Assembly (NCBI GenBank): GCA_034620365.1
Contig: JAQGEQ010000084.1
Coordinates: forward strand, 2,108,001-2,172,000
DNA: 64,000 bases
Origin: Pegea sp. RAD2-039
Taxonomy: Eukaryota; Chordata; Thaliacea; Salpida; Salpidae
Direction of reading: 5' to 3'
Shown piece after piece: positions 14,198-26,253 of this stretch (positions are counted from its first letter, which is position 1; every line of letters begins with the position of its first letter). Position numbers and translations under genes: made by a program. The notes under the pieces were generated by a model that saw nothing but the letters and a program-made list of their open reading frames with translations, was not told the origin of the DNA and did not search any database.

Positions 14198-15406
14198 TGA
14201 TAACATTCAACAAAACACAAAACTTCTAAACAATCTTTATATATTACCAAAAAATAGCAACAAAGTAATCGGTCAAAATCTAATTGCAAAAGTATTTATT
14301 TGTGGTCGAAAAAATCAGGTTTAAAAGTATATAGAAAGGTAGTTTTTAACTCCAACCAGTATAAACCCTTCTTATAACTTCATCTTGTAATTATTTGATA
14401 TTTTCATCAAACAGATAGTTCAGTTTTTGATAGAGCATCCTAATACCCTAATAGCTTTACTGACAATAACAAAATTCTGATTATATTCTTAGGGATTGTA
14501 TTTAAATCATGAAATTAAGGAAAATGTTTGAGGACTTTTGATATGTGGTAACAGTCAAGTTCAATGAGCGATGCTTTCAGATAAATTCTATATCTTATAA
14601 TTGACTCAATAAAGATCGCTTAAAGATAAAAAAAACTTTGTCTAAAAAATATCTTTAAAAGATGCTAATTATTCTTCGTCAGTACAAAGACAATCAGTTG
14701 CTGTTTTACATCAGTTTAAAATTAAATGTATTTGTAACTAATAGTAAGTTTTGTATCTAATGAAATATTAACGATTTTTTTAAGAATAAGCAAATTTCGT
14801 TTCTAATGAATATATTTTTTCTTTCGATCAACAATTTGTTAAGCATCCAAACTCTAAATCATCTGTATCAGATCTACAAATAGTCTGATTTTACTACAAG
14901 CACCAGAAAGTTGAGTTTTCATTTGATGTTTTCACACACAAGCCATGAAAGATATGATTAGATAAACCAAAAGACTTTGTATCGTATAAAAAGTTGTTCA
15001 TCGGACTTACAAATGATTTACAATTCAATTGTAGCTTAAACATCATCAATAACTCAACCAGCAATCTAATTAGTAAAAATATCAAGAAAAAAAGATATAA
15101 AGATGATTACTCGATGCTTTGATTTTCAACTAATGTCAGTATAGTCACGTGTTTGATTTGAAGGCTTCATTCACAGATTAGAAGAAAATTAAATTTGTTT
15201 TTGCAATTAGGTTTAGAGCAAACGATGATAAAAACAGAAAGAAGAAGAAAGGCACACAAGATTAAAAGCAGATCCACCATTAGATCTTCATCAATTGACT
15301 GATCTGGTAGCGTTTAAGTTGTTTCAGTTGAAAAGTAGAAATAAACTACCTCATTCAGTAGCAGCAGCATCTCAAACAGAAAAAGAGTAAATTGAAAAGA
15401 TATCTT
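14198..15406. other. Intergenic, FARP 3' flank
   Basis: No recognisable coding sequence. The right part, about 15200-15406, is presumably the 3' UTR of the minus-strand FARP gene. Confidence 0.5.
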
Positions 15407-18400
15407 TCAATCCTCTCGATTAAACGCTCGAGATTTTAGAGATGTAGATGTAGTGCTGCTGATCACTTCCATCCATCTGTAAAGACACACTTTTGTTTTG
15501 CATCCATAGATGAGGATCATTACTTACCTTTTAAAAGTGTAGTGACTCTCAGCTCGGAAAAAGTAAATGTGAGTCTTGAATTGGAGCTTGAATACAAACT
15601 CTTTCTTCATATCATCAGAGTCACTAGGTGGCGTGACTGAGTAGCCAAGCAGGGGCAGACTTGCCAGCGGAAATTGGTCCTAGAACACAAATGAGTTGAT
15701 TAAAAATGAGATTAGCGACAAGACCAGTTTCAATTTGAGTTTAAAAAAGATTTTATTTATTTGTTTATTGGAAATGAGAAGAAATGGGAAGAAGACGACG
15801 TAGCTCACATGATGCGATTTGTAGAAGAAGAGACAGAAGTTAGTGAAGATCACCCACAATTTCTGCCAACCATTCGAGTTCTTGAACTTGCGCAAGAGGT
15901 AACCACTTAATTGGTTCTGAAAACACAAGTATTGGGTCAAAATCACCTAAAAACCAGCAAAAAAACCAACCTGAAGTGATGAGAGATGGTCTTGCAAACT
16001 AACACTTGTATTTCGATGCCAACATACATGCATAGTGGTGTTTGGACGCTGTAACTGGTTGCTAGGCGACGATTTATCGTGCTCCATCGAGTTATTATCG
16101 TCTGAAGATTGAACTGAAATCTGGCTATCCCTCAAATTGAGTCCTGATGAACAGAAGTTGTCAAAATTGAAGTAGCAAGGGTTGAAGTAGTCACCTTTGT
16201 TTAGTGGTGACTCATAAATGACGTCACTTTTTCGTAAGATAGCGACGCTAAGATCTTCAATCCATTTATCCATTTCGCTCTTGGAAGAAGCAGCCACGAT
16301 TATAATCTTATCACCGAGGACGATACTGAAGCAATTTGGAACAACTTTTTCGCCTTCATTGATTTCAATCTGTAAAGAATCAAATGAAAAGGATGCAGAA
16401 GGAGAATGTAAAAGACTCACAATCATCCCTTTGAGAGGAAGAGCAGTGTGGACTTTGAACTGATTGGTTGGAGTGACTCCTTTGGTTGTGTAAAGAACAC
16501 AATCATTGAATAAGAAGAAGAGGCGCTGTTGGAATCCTTTGCGAGATAGTTTGAACAAATTGCCCTCCCGAATGAAAGTCTTTAAAAGATTAAATTGAGA
16601 AGTTGCATGCTTGGGGTCCGGGACTCACTCGCTTAGTTGAAAGTAAGTTATCAACTCCGATTAGATCTCGGCGTAGTTGTGACATCTTCTGTAAGTTGAC
16701 AGCACTTTTAAGTTTCTGTTGAATAGAATTGCAGAAGATAGTTGCTTCGTGAAGTGCTCGAACAAGATGGTACTGCTTGTTGGTCATATTTAGTTCCTGG
16801 TAGCATTTAGTCAACCCTGAAGATACCGATTATCATCACATTTCATGAACAACCTCTTTATCAAGTCTTACGTTCCAGCAAGAGTTTGTAGTGAAGAATT
16901 CTGAGCATCGGTTTCAGCAAGAATGACCCAAGCGGAATGTAACAGACTTTGTGAAGCTCGAATTTTCGATAACAGCTTTCCATTCGAGGCTCGCGCGTAC
17001 AAACGTCCTCTAAGAAAGTCACACTCGATTCACACTCCTCCATTCGAGGTCGACAAACCTACCAACCGCATGACGTCACAAAAGCGAGCTCGAAAAAGCC
17101 TTACAAACCTCAACAGCGGTAATGTGCTCTTCAATGAGCTCTTCAATTGAAGTCTGTTCATCATCAATAGTGAAGTTAGCAGGTCTACGATCAAGCTGTT
17201 GCATCTGCTCATCCAACTGACTTAGAAATATCTTATGATGTTCAAGCAAGGTGGCTGCGGGAGCAAAGATCTTCATCTGACTCTTATCATCAAGTAAAGA
17301 ATCGAAAATGGAATCAGGATTGTTTTTCTGCTGCTGAAAGCTTTCACCTTGCTCATTGACGGTCATCATAAACGACTATTTGGAATAAAATGATGTTACT
17401 AAGTCCTCTTTACACGTTTGAAAGTATACTCACGGAGCAGAGGACTTCTAAATCTCGACAGTAAGTCCTTTCCGTGGTGAGAAGCTCTTTGATGATGTAG
17501 TAAGCTTCTGACGACTTTCTCTGAAATAAATATTAAAAGAATATATTTGGAATGAAAGTTATCAAACTCACTGCCATATGAGAGGCTCTTAGAGGATTAG
17601 GAGAGGATTTTAACTGATGAGCAGACATAGAATCTATTGAAGACTCCCTATCATTAGAAAGTGAAGACATGTCTGTATTCATTCCTCCTAGAATTATCAA
17701 AAATCGATGATGAAGATTAGAAGAAGATCAAATCACTACCTGAATGTAAAGTGGCAGGATTGGGAATTGATGAACGATGTTCTTGGGCTTGATTGGATAC
17801 TTTAGAGGAGTAATCTTCTGCAGTTTTGTTATACGTTGGTTGAGTTGATTGATTGATCCGTACTTCTGTGAAAAACCCATTAATTACTCACGCAAGAAAC
17901 ATTTGTACATGATGACGTTGAAAAAGTCATATATCGTCTGCTAACTGAGGTTAACGAAAGATGAGATCTTATTCATAAATACGAGCTGCTTATACTGTAC
18001 CTAACTACCTATTGAAGACTAACTAGAACCTGTCGGTAGCTACTCACAACTTAAACTGATTAATATGAACTTTCTTTACGTCACGTGGTCTGTTTTCTAG
18101 TAATGAGATAAATCTTAACTGAACTCTAAACAATTCGCTAAGAGATGCAAACTATGAAGAAGTGAAAGATCAATTTCATGCAACAAAAGATATAGCAGCA
18201 GATATAGGTTGACAAAAGATGCAACGTTAGTTAGATGCAAGTAACTTGAAAATTAAAAGCAATAACCTCAAAGAAGCTAACATCAGCAAAATAAACTGAT
18301 AGTGTCGATTGATTAGTGAAATATCTGTGCAAGTATCACATGCATGCTTCCCATTCTGTCTTTACTACTGTTTCAACTAAGTTCTTCAAATTGAGACAGT

Positions 18401-21400
18401 ATTTGCGAGCATCTGATTATAAGTGATCAATGAACAAAAGCACAACTGAAACCAGTTTGGCATCAACTTTATTCGGATATTATGTGTTCATGAAGTAAAA
18501 AATAAAAAGGTTTAAAGTTCCCCAGTACCATCTAATATCACATACAAAAAAAGTGAGATTTGACGCTTGTATAAAAAGTATTCATCAATCATTTAAAAAG
18601 TGTTGTTAGCATCGTGAAATGAATTGTGCAGATTTCATGCAGATCAAAAAAGTTATAAAATAGTGGTTTGTAAGTGTTGGTCTATAAAATTGGAAGAAGT
18701 ATTCGTACAACGTTGTCAGCAGTAACAAAATGTAAAGCTAAAGCAGCAATTTAAGAGGTATAAATGTAGAAACGCATCTAATCAAATTTAGTAAAAACAA
18801 ATGTGAAAGTTGGCGGGTTTATTTAACTATAAGAAAAAAAAATGGGAAGTTAGTAATTGAGTTAGAAGATTACAATTTTCAGTTGCCAATTTGGGTTGAT
18901 CGTTTCCTCATAACATCTGTAATCAAAACTTTCAATCTATGAATATTTTAAACATCATCAACAACAACCCAACAACAACAACAAAACAATCACAAAAAAC
19001 AAGGAGTAAAAATTTGTATAGAAACCATTGAAAACAGCACAGAGATTGGAGAGGTTTATCGAGATTGATCGGAATTCAGTAGCAAATGGGACTGTCTGCA
19101 AAACAGTTCACTACTTTTGTTAAATTATTTTCATCGAAAAGTGATTTGAAACGCTTCACTGTCTAAAAAGAGCAAAATAAATATGAGTGAGATGTCGGTG
19201 GTGGTGACATTTTGAAGTGAAAGTAAAATGCTAGAAAAGAAAAGATATTGAAGCTGGTGACGACCACACTAAAATTAAGTTGAGAGGAATGACATGCAAG
19301 TAGATTAGCCCGTGGACATTGACCACTGTTGAAGTGACAAGTGGGTCCGCGATGCGACGACGGCGATGAGAAACGTTCGGCCGTTGGGTTGATGACGTCA
19401 GAAGAAGGTTGACGCATACGAATGACAACAACAAAACCGAGACCACCATCGACAACCAAGCAAGCGCAAACGACCCACTGTCCTAGGACGCCTGACTACA
19501 GCTGTTAGGAAATTGAAAAAGAATCAGAGAAAGCGGCCGCCAGATGGCGCTAAAGCTTCCAAATAAATAAGTTGAAGAAGATCAGCATGCAAATGACTGG
19601 ATGCAAATCCGTGATCCTTCTCTCGCCCTGTCACGACTTTCAGCTTCACGCGCTTCGTGACGTCATCAACGCTTTCTACAACTCGACTACGTCATCAGCA
19701 ATAACTTTCACCACAGAATCAGTTGAATTAGTCATACAACTGTTTCGAGCGGTGATGACGTCATCACCGCTATTCAGTACCTCGTCATCATCAAAGTGCA
19801 TTTTAATTGGCTGCAACATAAACTTCTCAATGACGTCACCGGTTACCTCACTATTCTCACAACTGACGTCATCAATCATTTCTTCCTCACTGCTGACGTC
19901 ATGAAGGGAGTAGGGCGTTTGGGGCGGAGTCTGGGGCGGAATCGGGGGGTTTTTCGGTGCAGCATACAAACCGACCTCAATCATCTTCGACTCGATCAAC
20001 TCGTACTGGCTCGGGGTCCTTGACCCCAACTCAGCGACCCCCAACTCACTCGGAGTGAAACTAGTACAACGTTCTGCAACACCGCCCTCTTCACTCGTCA
20101 TCATGACGCGAAACGAGTGCCGATGACGTAATAGTACCCCATGTGACTTGGGAGGTAGAGGTGGGGGTGGATGTTGATCACTAAGCTGGCGGTGGTCGTC
20201 TACGATCGCGTCGTTGTCATTCGCACGCGTCAAGGGTTCAGGGAGGCGCGTGGTGGTGGTTGAGGGGGGGTTAGTATTGTGGTTACCTCCATCCTCGTTC
20301 ATCATCGCCGTCGTCATCGACTGCACCGCGCTTTCTTTTATCTCATTAGACGATTTAGCAGTGTTGCTATGGAGATCACCGCCGTCGATCTGCCAATCAG
20401 CTCCGTTGCTATTCACAGTCTCCTCCACAGCTTCTGCTGATGAACAAGTTACGAATAAGCGACTAGAAACTCGCTCAGTAGCGCCACCTGGTGTCGACTC
20501 TTCTTCAATCTTGGTCAATTGTTCGCTTTGATCTTCTTCTGATGGATTCAGAGTAAAAGATCCCTCTGAAGCTCCCTGGTTTCCCTGAAATAGGAAATAA
20601 AAGTAGGTGCAGAAGAGGAAGAGGAGCTCACATTCTCGTGAATTGTGGCCTTGATGGGCTCCGGGGATGGTTGAGACCAATTGCTGGTAGAGTCGCGCGT
20701 TCCGCGTAAACTCATTCGCTCAAAGTTTTGTCGCCGGAAGTTGCTGTTACGCACCAGTTCACTCAGCTGGTGATGAGTCTTTCCGCTGTTGAAGTCATCA
20801 GATGAAGATGAGAGTGAGAAAGATGTAGAGATTCACCTGTAACGGAATGTGGAGCCGCGTTTGAAGACCTTCGGTTTCGGTTTCGGCTTCGGTTGTGTTT
20901 CTAAATGAAAGAAAGTATAATGCTCCACACAATTGCGCCAAAAATTCTTCGCTGCGTCACGTGACTTCATCGCGTATTCTAGCACTTTGCCTTTCTTGGA
21001 CGGCTGAAGAGAAAATAACCAGATATGTGATTAGGGTTTGTTGAAAGGTGGAGGTAGTGATGAGTTCACGCGATGAAGTAGTTTACAGTTGAAAGAAAAA
21101 AGTAGAAAAAGACTTCAACTTAAAAATTCGATTGGAGTTTCAAGTGGTGATTTAATAGTTGATCTGGTTGGTTGGTTGGCTGGTTGTGTGGTTGGTTGTG
21201 TGGCTTATATGTAATAGCATATGTGAAGAATGAATTTAGAATATTTACAACAGATGCTGACAACTTGATCGATACTAAGAAATGGAGACAAAATGACGAA
21301 AAGGGAACATGTGTTGATGGAGAAAAAGTAGAAGAATGAGTAATGAGTGATATATTGAAGTCAGATGTCTTATATGTTAACTTCTCTTCGATGTTCTTTC

Positions 21401-24400
21401 ATTTTTTATGAAACTGTAATTAGCAAATTGAAAATAAGATAAAAATTGCTGCTAATCGGTAAACTGACATCTGTTTCGAATCTGTTTTCTAGTTTTATGT
21501 AACAACAAATTGGTTATAAAAAAAACGGTTTCAGTGAAAAACGTTTTTAAACAGTCCCCATTTGCATATGCTAACAAGAAAAAGCTAATAAAGCTTGTAG
21601 GCCCATTTAAAAAGAAAAGTGTACAATCAAAATCTGGTTTTATACAAATAAAAACTGTAAAAGTGATTTTAAAGAACAGTATTTCTGCGTTATTGTCTGG
21701 TAGATTAAAGATAAATATTGAAACTACCAAGTTAGCGATTAATGTACAATCAGCTCAATGCACAAGTTAATACATAACTAATAAGCCAGCTTGATAGGTT
21801 TATAAGCTAACTGCCAAAATTAAGCGACAAAAACAATTCCAAAGTAATTTTGTAGAAATTATCTGAGTTGTTATTACTGGTTCGTATTCCCACAGTTCAC
21901 ATCAACTAGCAATTAATAAAAATTTTGAATGTTGTAATGACAGCAGAAAAGTGATATTTTTGAAAAATTTGCTGAATCATAGGGCTAAAAAAGATATGTT
22001 TGCTGATGAGGATACCGAGATCTCGGATAATTGTTTGAACTGTTTCCCCAATAGACAAAAAGATGAGGTTAAGAAAGGGTGAAATGAAATTGGAAAAGTG
22101 AAATCAATTAAACTTTTTCAACAGAAAGTAATTTGTTGAGGAAACATCTTCCGCTTAAAAACTACAAAGATCTAAAGAATAGAGAAAAGCAAAAAGCCCT
22201 CAACTGATATTTATGTTTGTAGAGCAACAAAAGAAAACAGATCTGAAATCTAAACTTGTATAAAAAAGGTTTCAAGAAGGTTTTGATGTTACAAAAAAGC
22301 CAGATAAATTCAAAACGATATTATCTTAAAAAGAAATAAAGAAGATGGATTTCGAAAATTACAATAGAACAACTTTTCCAAGTATTTTGATTTCTTTCAA
22401 ATTAAAACTAACCGTTTTTTCATGTTTCAACTTCAGCAAAAACTTGTTCTTCTTGAACGCTAACTTCCGAATTTGGTCCCAAACATAAGTTTCTAACTTT
22501 ACATCATTCTTCAAAAAAATTGAAGATAAAAATTGATATCAAATCGTTTGTAGTTTTCACTTTTTGATTTTTAGTTATTGCATAATCAGCTACAATAGAT
22601 GTAACCTCACCTTATATACAAGGAAACCACTTCTAGCAACAGCAACGTAAACATCTGAAGTATCTTGCTTTATTACCGGATATAAACGTAACCCATAAAA
22701 TTCCAATCCTTTAGCGATATTCAACAGTTTACTGTCCGCATCAGCTGATGTCATGTTTCTGTAACAAGCAACGAAAGTTTAGGATTGAATTATTTATTCA
22801 AATAGAAACTTCAAAACATGAAATTTGAAATGAATACAAAACTGACTTCATTTCTATATGTTTGTCGCGAATTGCATCTAATATTTCGTTTGTTGGAACC
22901 ATATTTTTGGGAAGAATTTTTAAGCTTGTGATGTAATCAGTCCCTTGACATTCTGACAGATCATAATCTCCATAAACCGCTGAAACAAACTGATTATTTA
23001 AACTTCAATTTGTTTAAAAAGGCAAATTACTGGCAAAACTTTAATTTTTTTAGAAAAGTTTTGAAATTAAAACAAACATTTAATTAGAGTCGAAAAAAAG
23101 GTTGTTAAAATTTGAAGATGAAGAAGCTGAAATAACAATAAAGTTGATATAACTTATTTTCATCTTCTAATTTTCTCCTTATGAGAAAAGATTTTGTTTT
23201 ATTCAAATTTACCTTTAAAGGCAAATTCCCTGTTAATAATTGAAAAATATTTCTGTCGAGTTGAATAAGAATTGAAGCAAGTAAAGTCTAGTAAGAAGAT
23301 TTCAAATGTGCTCAGCTAATTTTATAAATTATTGATTAAAGGATAAACGTTTATCTTCGTTATTATCTTGCCTACTGTTGGCGCTAAGTTTGTTAGATCA
23401 AGAAGCAAATTCATGAGGGAAAAGATTTGATTTAATTAATTGATTATTTAAATAAGTTTAGAAATGATGGACTTTTTTTGAAGTTAGATTTTAATTCGAA
23501 CTTTTTACTTTTATGTTTGTAATTAAGTACAATTTTGAGAATGATAATAAAATAAACAGACTGTTCTTCTCGCTGAACTTTAAACAGACAGCAAGTCAGA
23601 GGCTTGTGAAACTAGTGAAGCGTGAAGTCTTTTCATCGTTCACCAAGCGAGCCGAGAGGTACTGAATCCAGATTCACAGCACAGATGAAAATGAGAGAAC
23701 AATTGAAAGCAAGTAAAAACTGATCGAATATAATCGAACAACTTTTCACAAATTTTGCTTCTTCCATAAAGTAATTGTTTTCAATTTGTTGCCTTTTCAC
23801 TTTATAACTTGCTTTTTGTAAACTGGGCTGTTTGCTAGAAGCTTACAATTAATGTCAGTAGTAAGCCAAGTTGTTTACTTAAAATTTTACACTATTTTTC
23901 GATTTTCTAATAAATCATATTTTATTAAATCTTTTTAAGACTATCTCCCGGCCAATTTAAACTTCCGCCAATGTAGGCTCATCTTTTATTAAATAAACTT
24001 TTAATTATAAAAGATTTTGCTTATAAGACAACTTACAAAGTCCTTTTATTTTCTACTTTCTCTTATTTATTTTGGAAATTAACCGTCTTGCTGTCTGTTA
24101 TCAAAATTAGTATTTTCATCCCACCCGTTTTTAACTAAAGTAATAAACTTTAGAAGATATATTTTTAGACTTTATTTTTAAACTTTAATATTTATCATTT
24201 TTATAATCTTAATATAAGCAAAGTCAAATAAAAGATTTTTACGATAAAATTTCTATATTTGTTTAGTTTTATTTATATCAGTTATATATAATGTAAACAT
24301 TCTGATGAAATCAATTTTGGAAGAGCTTATATTTTGAGGAGTCAAATATTCAACTTTTAAATTAAATCTATAAAATCAATATTTTGAATTTAGACAAATT

Positions 24401-26253
24401 TAATTTATGAGAAAGAAGTTTTTAAACAACAAAATATCTTTTTTCAAATAAACGATTTGATTTCTTGCAATATAAAAAATCATTTTCAAAAAACGAATAA
24501 TAAAAGTGGTAGGCATCGGAACACACAGCGTGTCTTCTCTATCGACTGCTTGCCTCCAGCAATCCACTGTCTATTCAAGCATTAAAATTCAAGCGATTTC
24601 AGCGATGGACTCATTTGAATGAAGATGTAAAGTATATTAAAAATCATTGAGAAGGTTTGGAAGTATACAAAATGTTCTTTATACTTGCCGAAATAACTAG
24701 TTTTAAGTCAGCGTGCCACTTTCATTCACCAAAATTAAATTAGATGGCAGCTGAGGATTACTTTTGTACAAAAGCGGAGAAAGTTTGGACTTTTATTTGT
24801 CTGCACTGCTCAAAACTGACATCAAGAACTCGGAATACAAACACTTTATGCTTCAATACTTTACTTTGTAAACCCGTAAAATGAAAATTGATAAGTTAGA
24901 AGAATATTTTTACCTTGTACAATAGCAGCGAGCATTGAAGTTAATGTGTTGTTGTCGCTTTTGAGAAGATTTTCAGAGATGTCTTGTTTAATCTGAAGAG
25001 CCACAAGATAGCGAGTGTATTCCTCTAACTCACCAGGATCATGAGGAAAGAACCGGACCACGAAATGGAATGAAAGCTTGCTAGAAGCTGAGAAGTTAAA
25101 TTGATTATCAACAGATGCTATAAGTAACTTAATCAAAGATCAAAATTCAATCAATTATTTAAAATGTATATCATAAACCTACTACGAGATCTCAAACCAA
25201 CTTAAAGCGATGTAGAAAAATACAAGTCACTAGAAGATTAATAAATTCGAAATAAAGGTAATGCTTTTAATGATTACATAACAACGATATTAATTCTTTA
25301 TTTTAGCTTAAAAAGACTTAACTTTATATCAAGTACACTTCTAGGCAGCCATTAAATATTTATATTTCATTATTTAAGTAAACTGACTTTTTATCTGATC
25401 ATAAATGCGTTTTAAAGGATCTAAAAAAACCAAGTTGCCATCATTATCCTTAAATCGAATAGCAAAATAATCTGCTTCTAATATGTTTAAATCTTTCATG
25501 ATTTCTTCTATCAAAATGCTTGCATTACTTCTCATCTGAAAAATAAATGAATTTCTTATCATAAAAACTAGTATTATGCAATAAAGTTTATAATAAAACA
25601 CTTAATATGTTTCATAGAGATTGTTAAAACTGTTTATAAATATTTTAAGTCATAAAAACATTTAAAATAAAAAATTATAATTTTTAAATATTAAACATCT
25701 TAAGCAAATAAATTAATTTTCATAAAGTTATTACAAATAGAGTAAAATCTATAAATAATAAGTTTTTAAATGATTAGATATTTAACAAATTATGCAAAAC
25801 ATTTAGACTATTTATATAAATTTCACAAAATTAAAGCTACAAAAAGATTATTCCCATAATTCAATATCTTTGCACAAATATGATTATATGTGCCTTATAA
25901 TTGTATTTCAACATTGAATAACTTCCTATTGTAATCTGATATTCTTTAAAATTACTGATAGTCTTTCAATTAGTCCTACATTTAAAATACATATGTAAAA
26001 TATAAGCTATTAGCAGATACAAAGTATGTCAGTAAGTTTAAGTTTGATAACAAATACTAATTTTGATATTTCATAAGAATATTAAAGATTAATTTAGGTC
26101 TAGAACAATAAAATTTAAGAATAGATAATAATCATAAATAGATAGTTAGCAAATGGCAAACAGTTATTACAGAAGATGAGGACTTACTTTAACATCATAT
26201 GTATGAACTTTGTCATCTAACATTCGAACACTGGCAGTAACTCTACTTGGCAT
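15407..26253 (-). CDS. FARP: FARP-family FERM, RhoGEF and pleckstrin-domain protein
   Basis: A membrane-linked guanine exchange factor for Rho/Rac GTPases; vertebrate FARP1/2 act in neurite and synapse shaping. Exons (high to low): 26188-26253, 25388-25535, 24914-25087, 22847-22979, 22611-22758, 22413-22508 and 20837-21003 (FERM and FERM-adjacent region), 20632-20785, 20584 to 19891 or 19852 (linker), 17740-17865, 17572-17687, 17434-17520, 17109-17375, 16872-17058, 16629-16816 (DH), 16421-16579, 15971-16369 (PH1), 15809-15916, 15528-15679, 15407-15476 (PH2). Landmarks: MPSRVTASVRMLDDKVHTYD at the N-terminus, FRYSGKTHHQL after FERM, KVCYIPLGSFLLKP in DH, VCWHRNTSVS between the PH domains, and LLRKFKNSNGWQKLWV in PH2. 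The product is about 1,200 residues. The linker holds a PPPPLPPK possible SH3 ligand. Phases fit throughout, except that two donors are possible for exon 9. Confidence 0.92.
16370..16420 (-). other. 51-nt in-frame intron inside the FARP PH1 coding region
   Basis: GTGAGT at the 5' side and TTTACAG at the 3' side bound a segment of exactly 17 codons without a stop. Related FARP proteins lack these residues, so it is called an intron, but retention would only add 17 serine-rich residues to PH1. Confidence 0.7.
17866..19675 (-). other. FARP intron 9 with a GC-rich, coding-like patch
   Basis: Mostly AT-rich intron. The stretch 19240-19500 is much richer in G and C and is open in two minus-strand frames; one reads as a hydrophobic segment followed by RMRQPSSDVINP. 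It also carries one TGACGTCA at 19393-19400. It could be an alternative FARP exon, a regulatory element or an old exon; no phase-compatible model was found. Confidence 0.4.
19676..19851 (-). other. Open extension of FARP exon 9 to a stop codon
   Basis: Beyond the two candidate donors (GTGAGG after 19891 or after 19852) the frame stays open to a TAG at 19676-19678. Transcripts that read through would end here, giving a FERM-only FARP without DH and PH domains. The coding content is rich in Asp-Asp-Val, which the TGACGTC sequences encode. Confidence 0.4.
19748..19771. repeat. 24-bp perfect palindrome centred on TGACGTCA
   Basis: The left half AGCGGTGATGAC is followed directly by its exact reverse complement. 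The centre is the CRE/ATF consensus TGACGTCA. It lies within the open extension of FARP exon 9, among five other copies of the octamer between 19393 and 19901. Confidence 0.85.
21004..22412 (-). other. FARP intron 6
   Basis: AT-rich intron between the two FERM C-lobe exons. It includes an 86-codon plus-strand open stretch (21510-21770) rich in Lys that resembles no family I know; see rejected items. Confidence 0.6.
22980..24913 (-). other. FARP intron 3 with two GC-richer islands
   Basis: Two islands stand out from AT-rich flanks. The one at 23575-23700 has an open plus-strand frame of about 37 codons ending at a TGA after KRAERY and includes a stem with GTGAA/TTCAC arms. The one at 24510-24610 is open on the plus strand for about 37 codons. 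Neither matches a known gene. Confidence 0.45.

Noticed and set aside
20214..20531. 105-codon plus-strand frame opposite the FARP linker exon
   Set aside because: It is the antisense shadow of a coding exon with strong frame evidence on the minus strand.
21510..21770. 86-codon Lys-rich plus-strand frame in a FARP intron
   Set aside because: No start context, splice sites or family resemblance; a minus-strand frame of similar size overlaps it, as expected in A-rich DNA.
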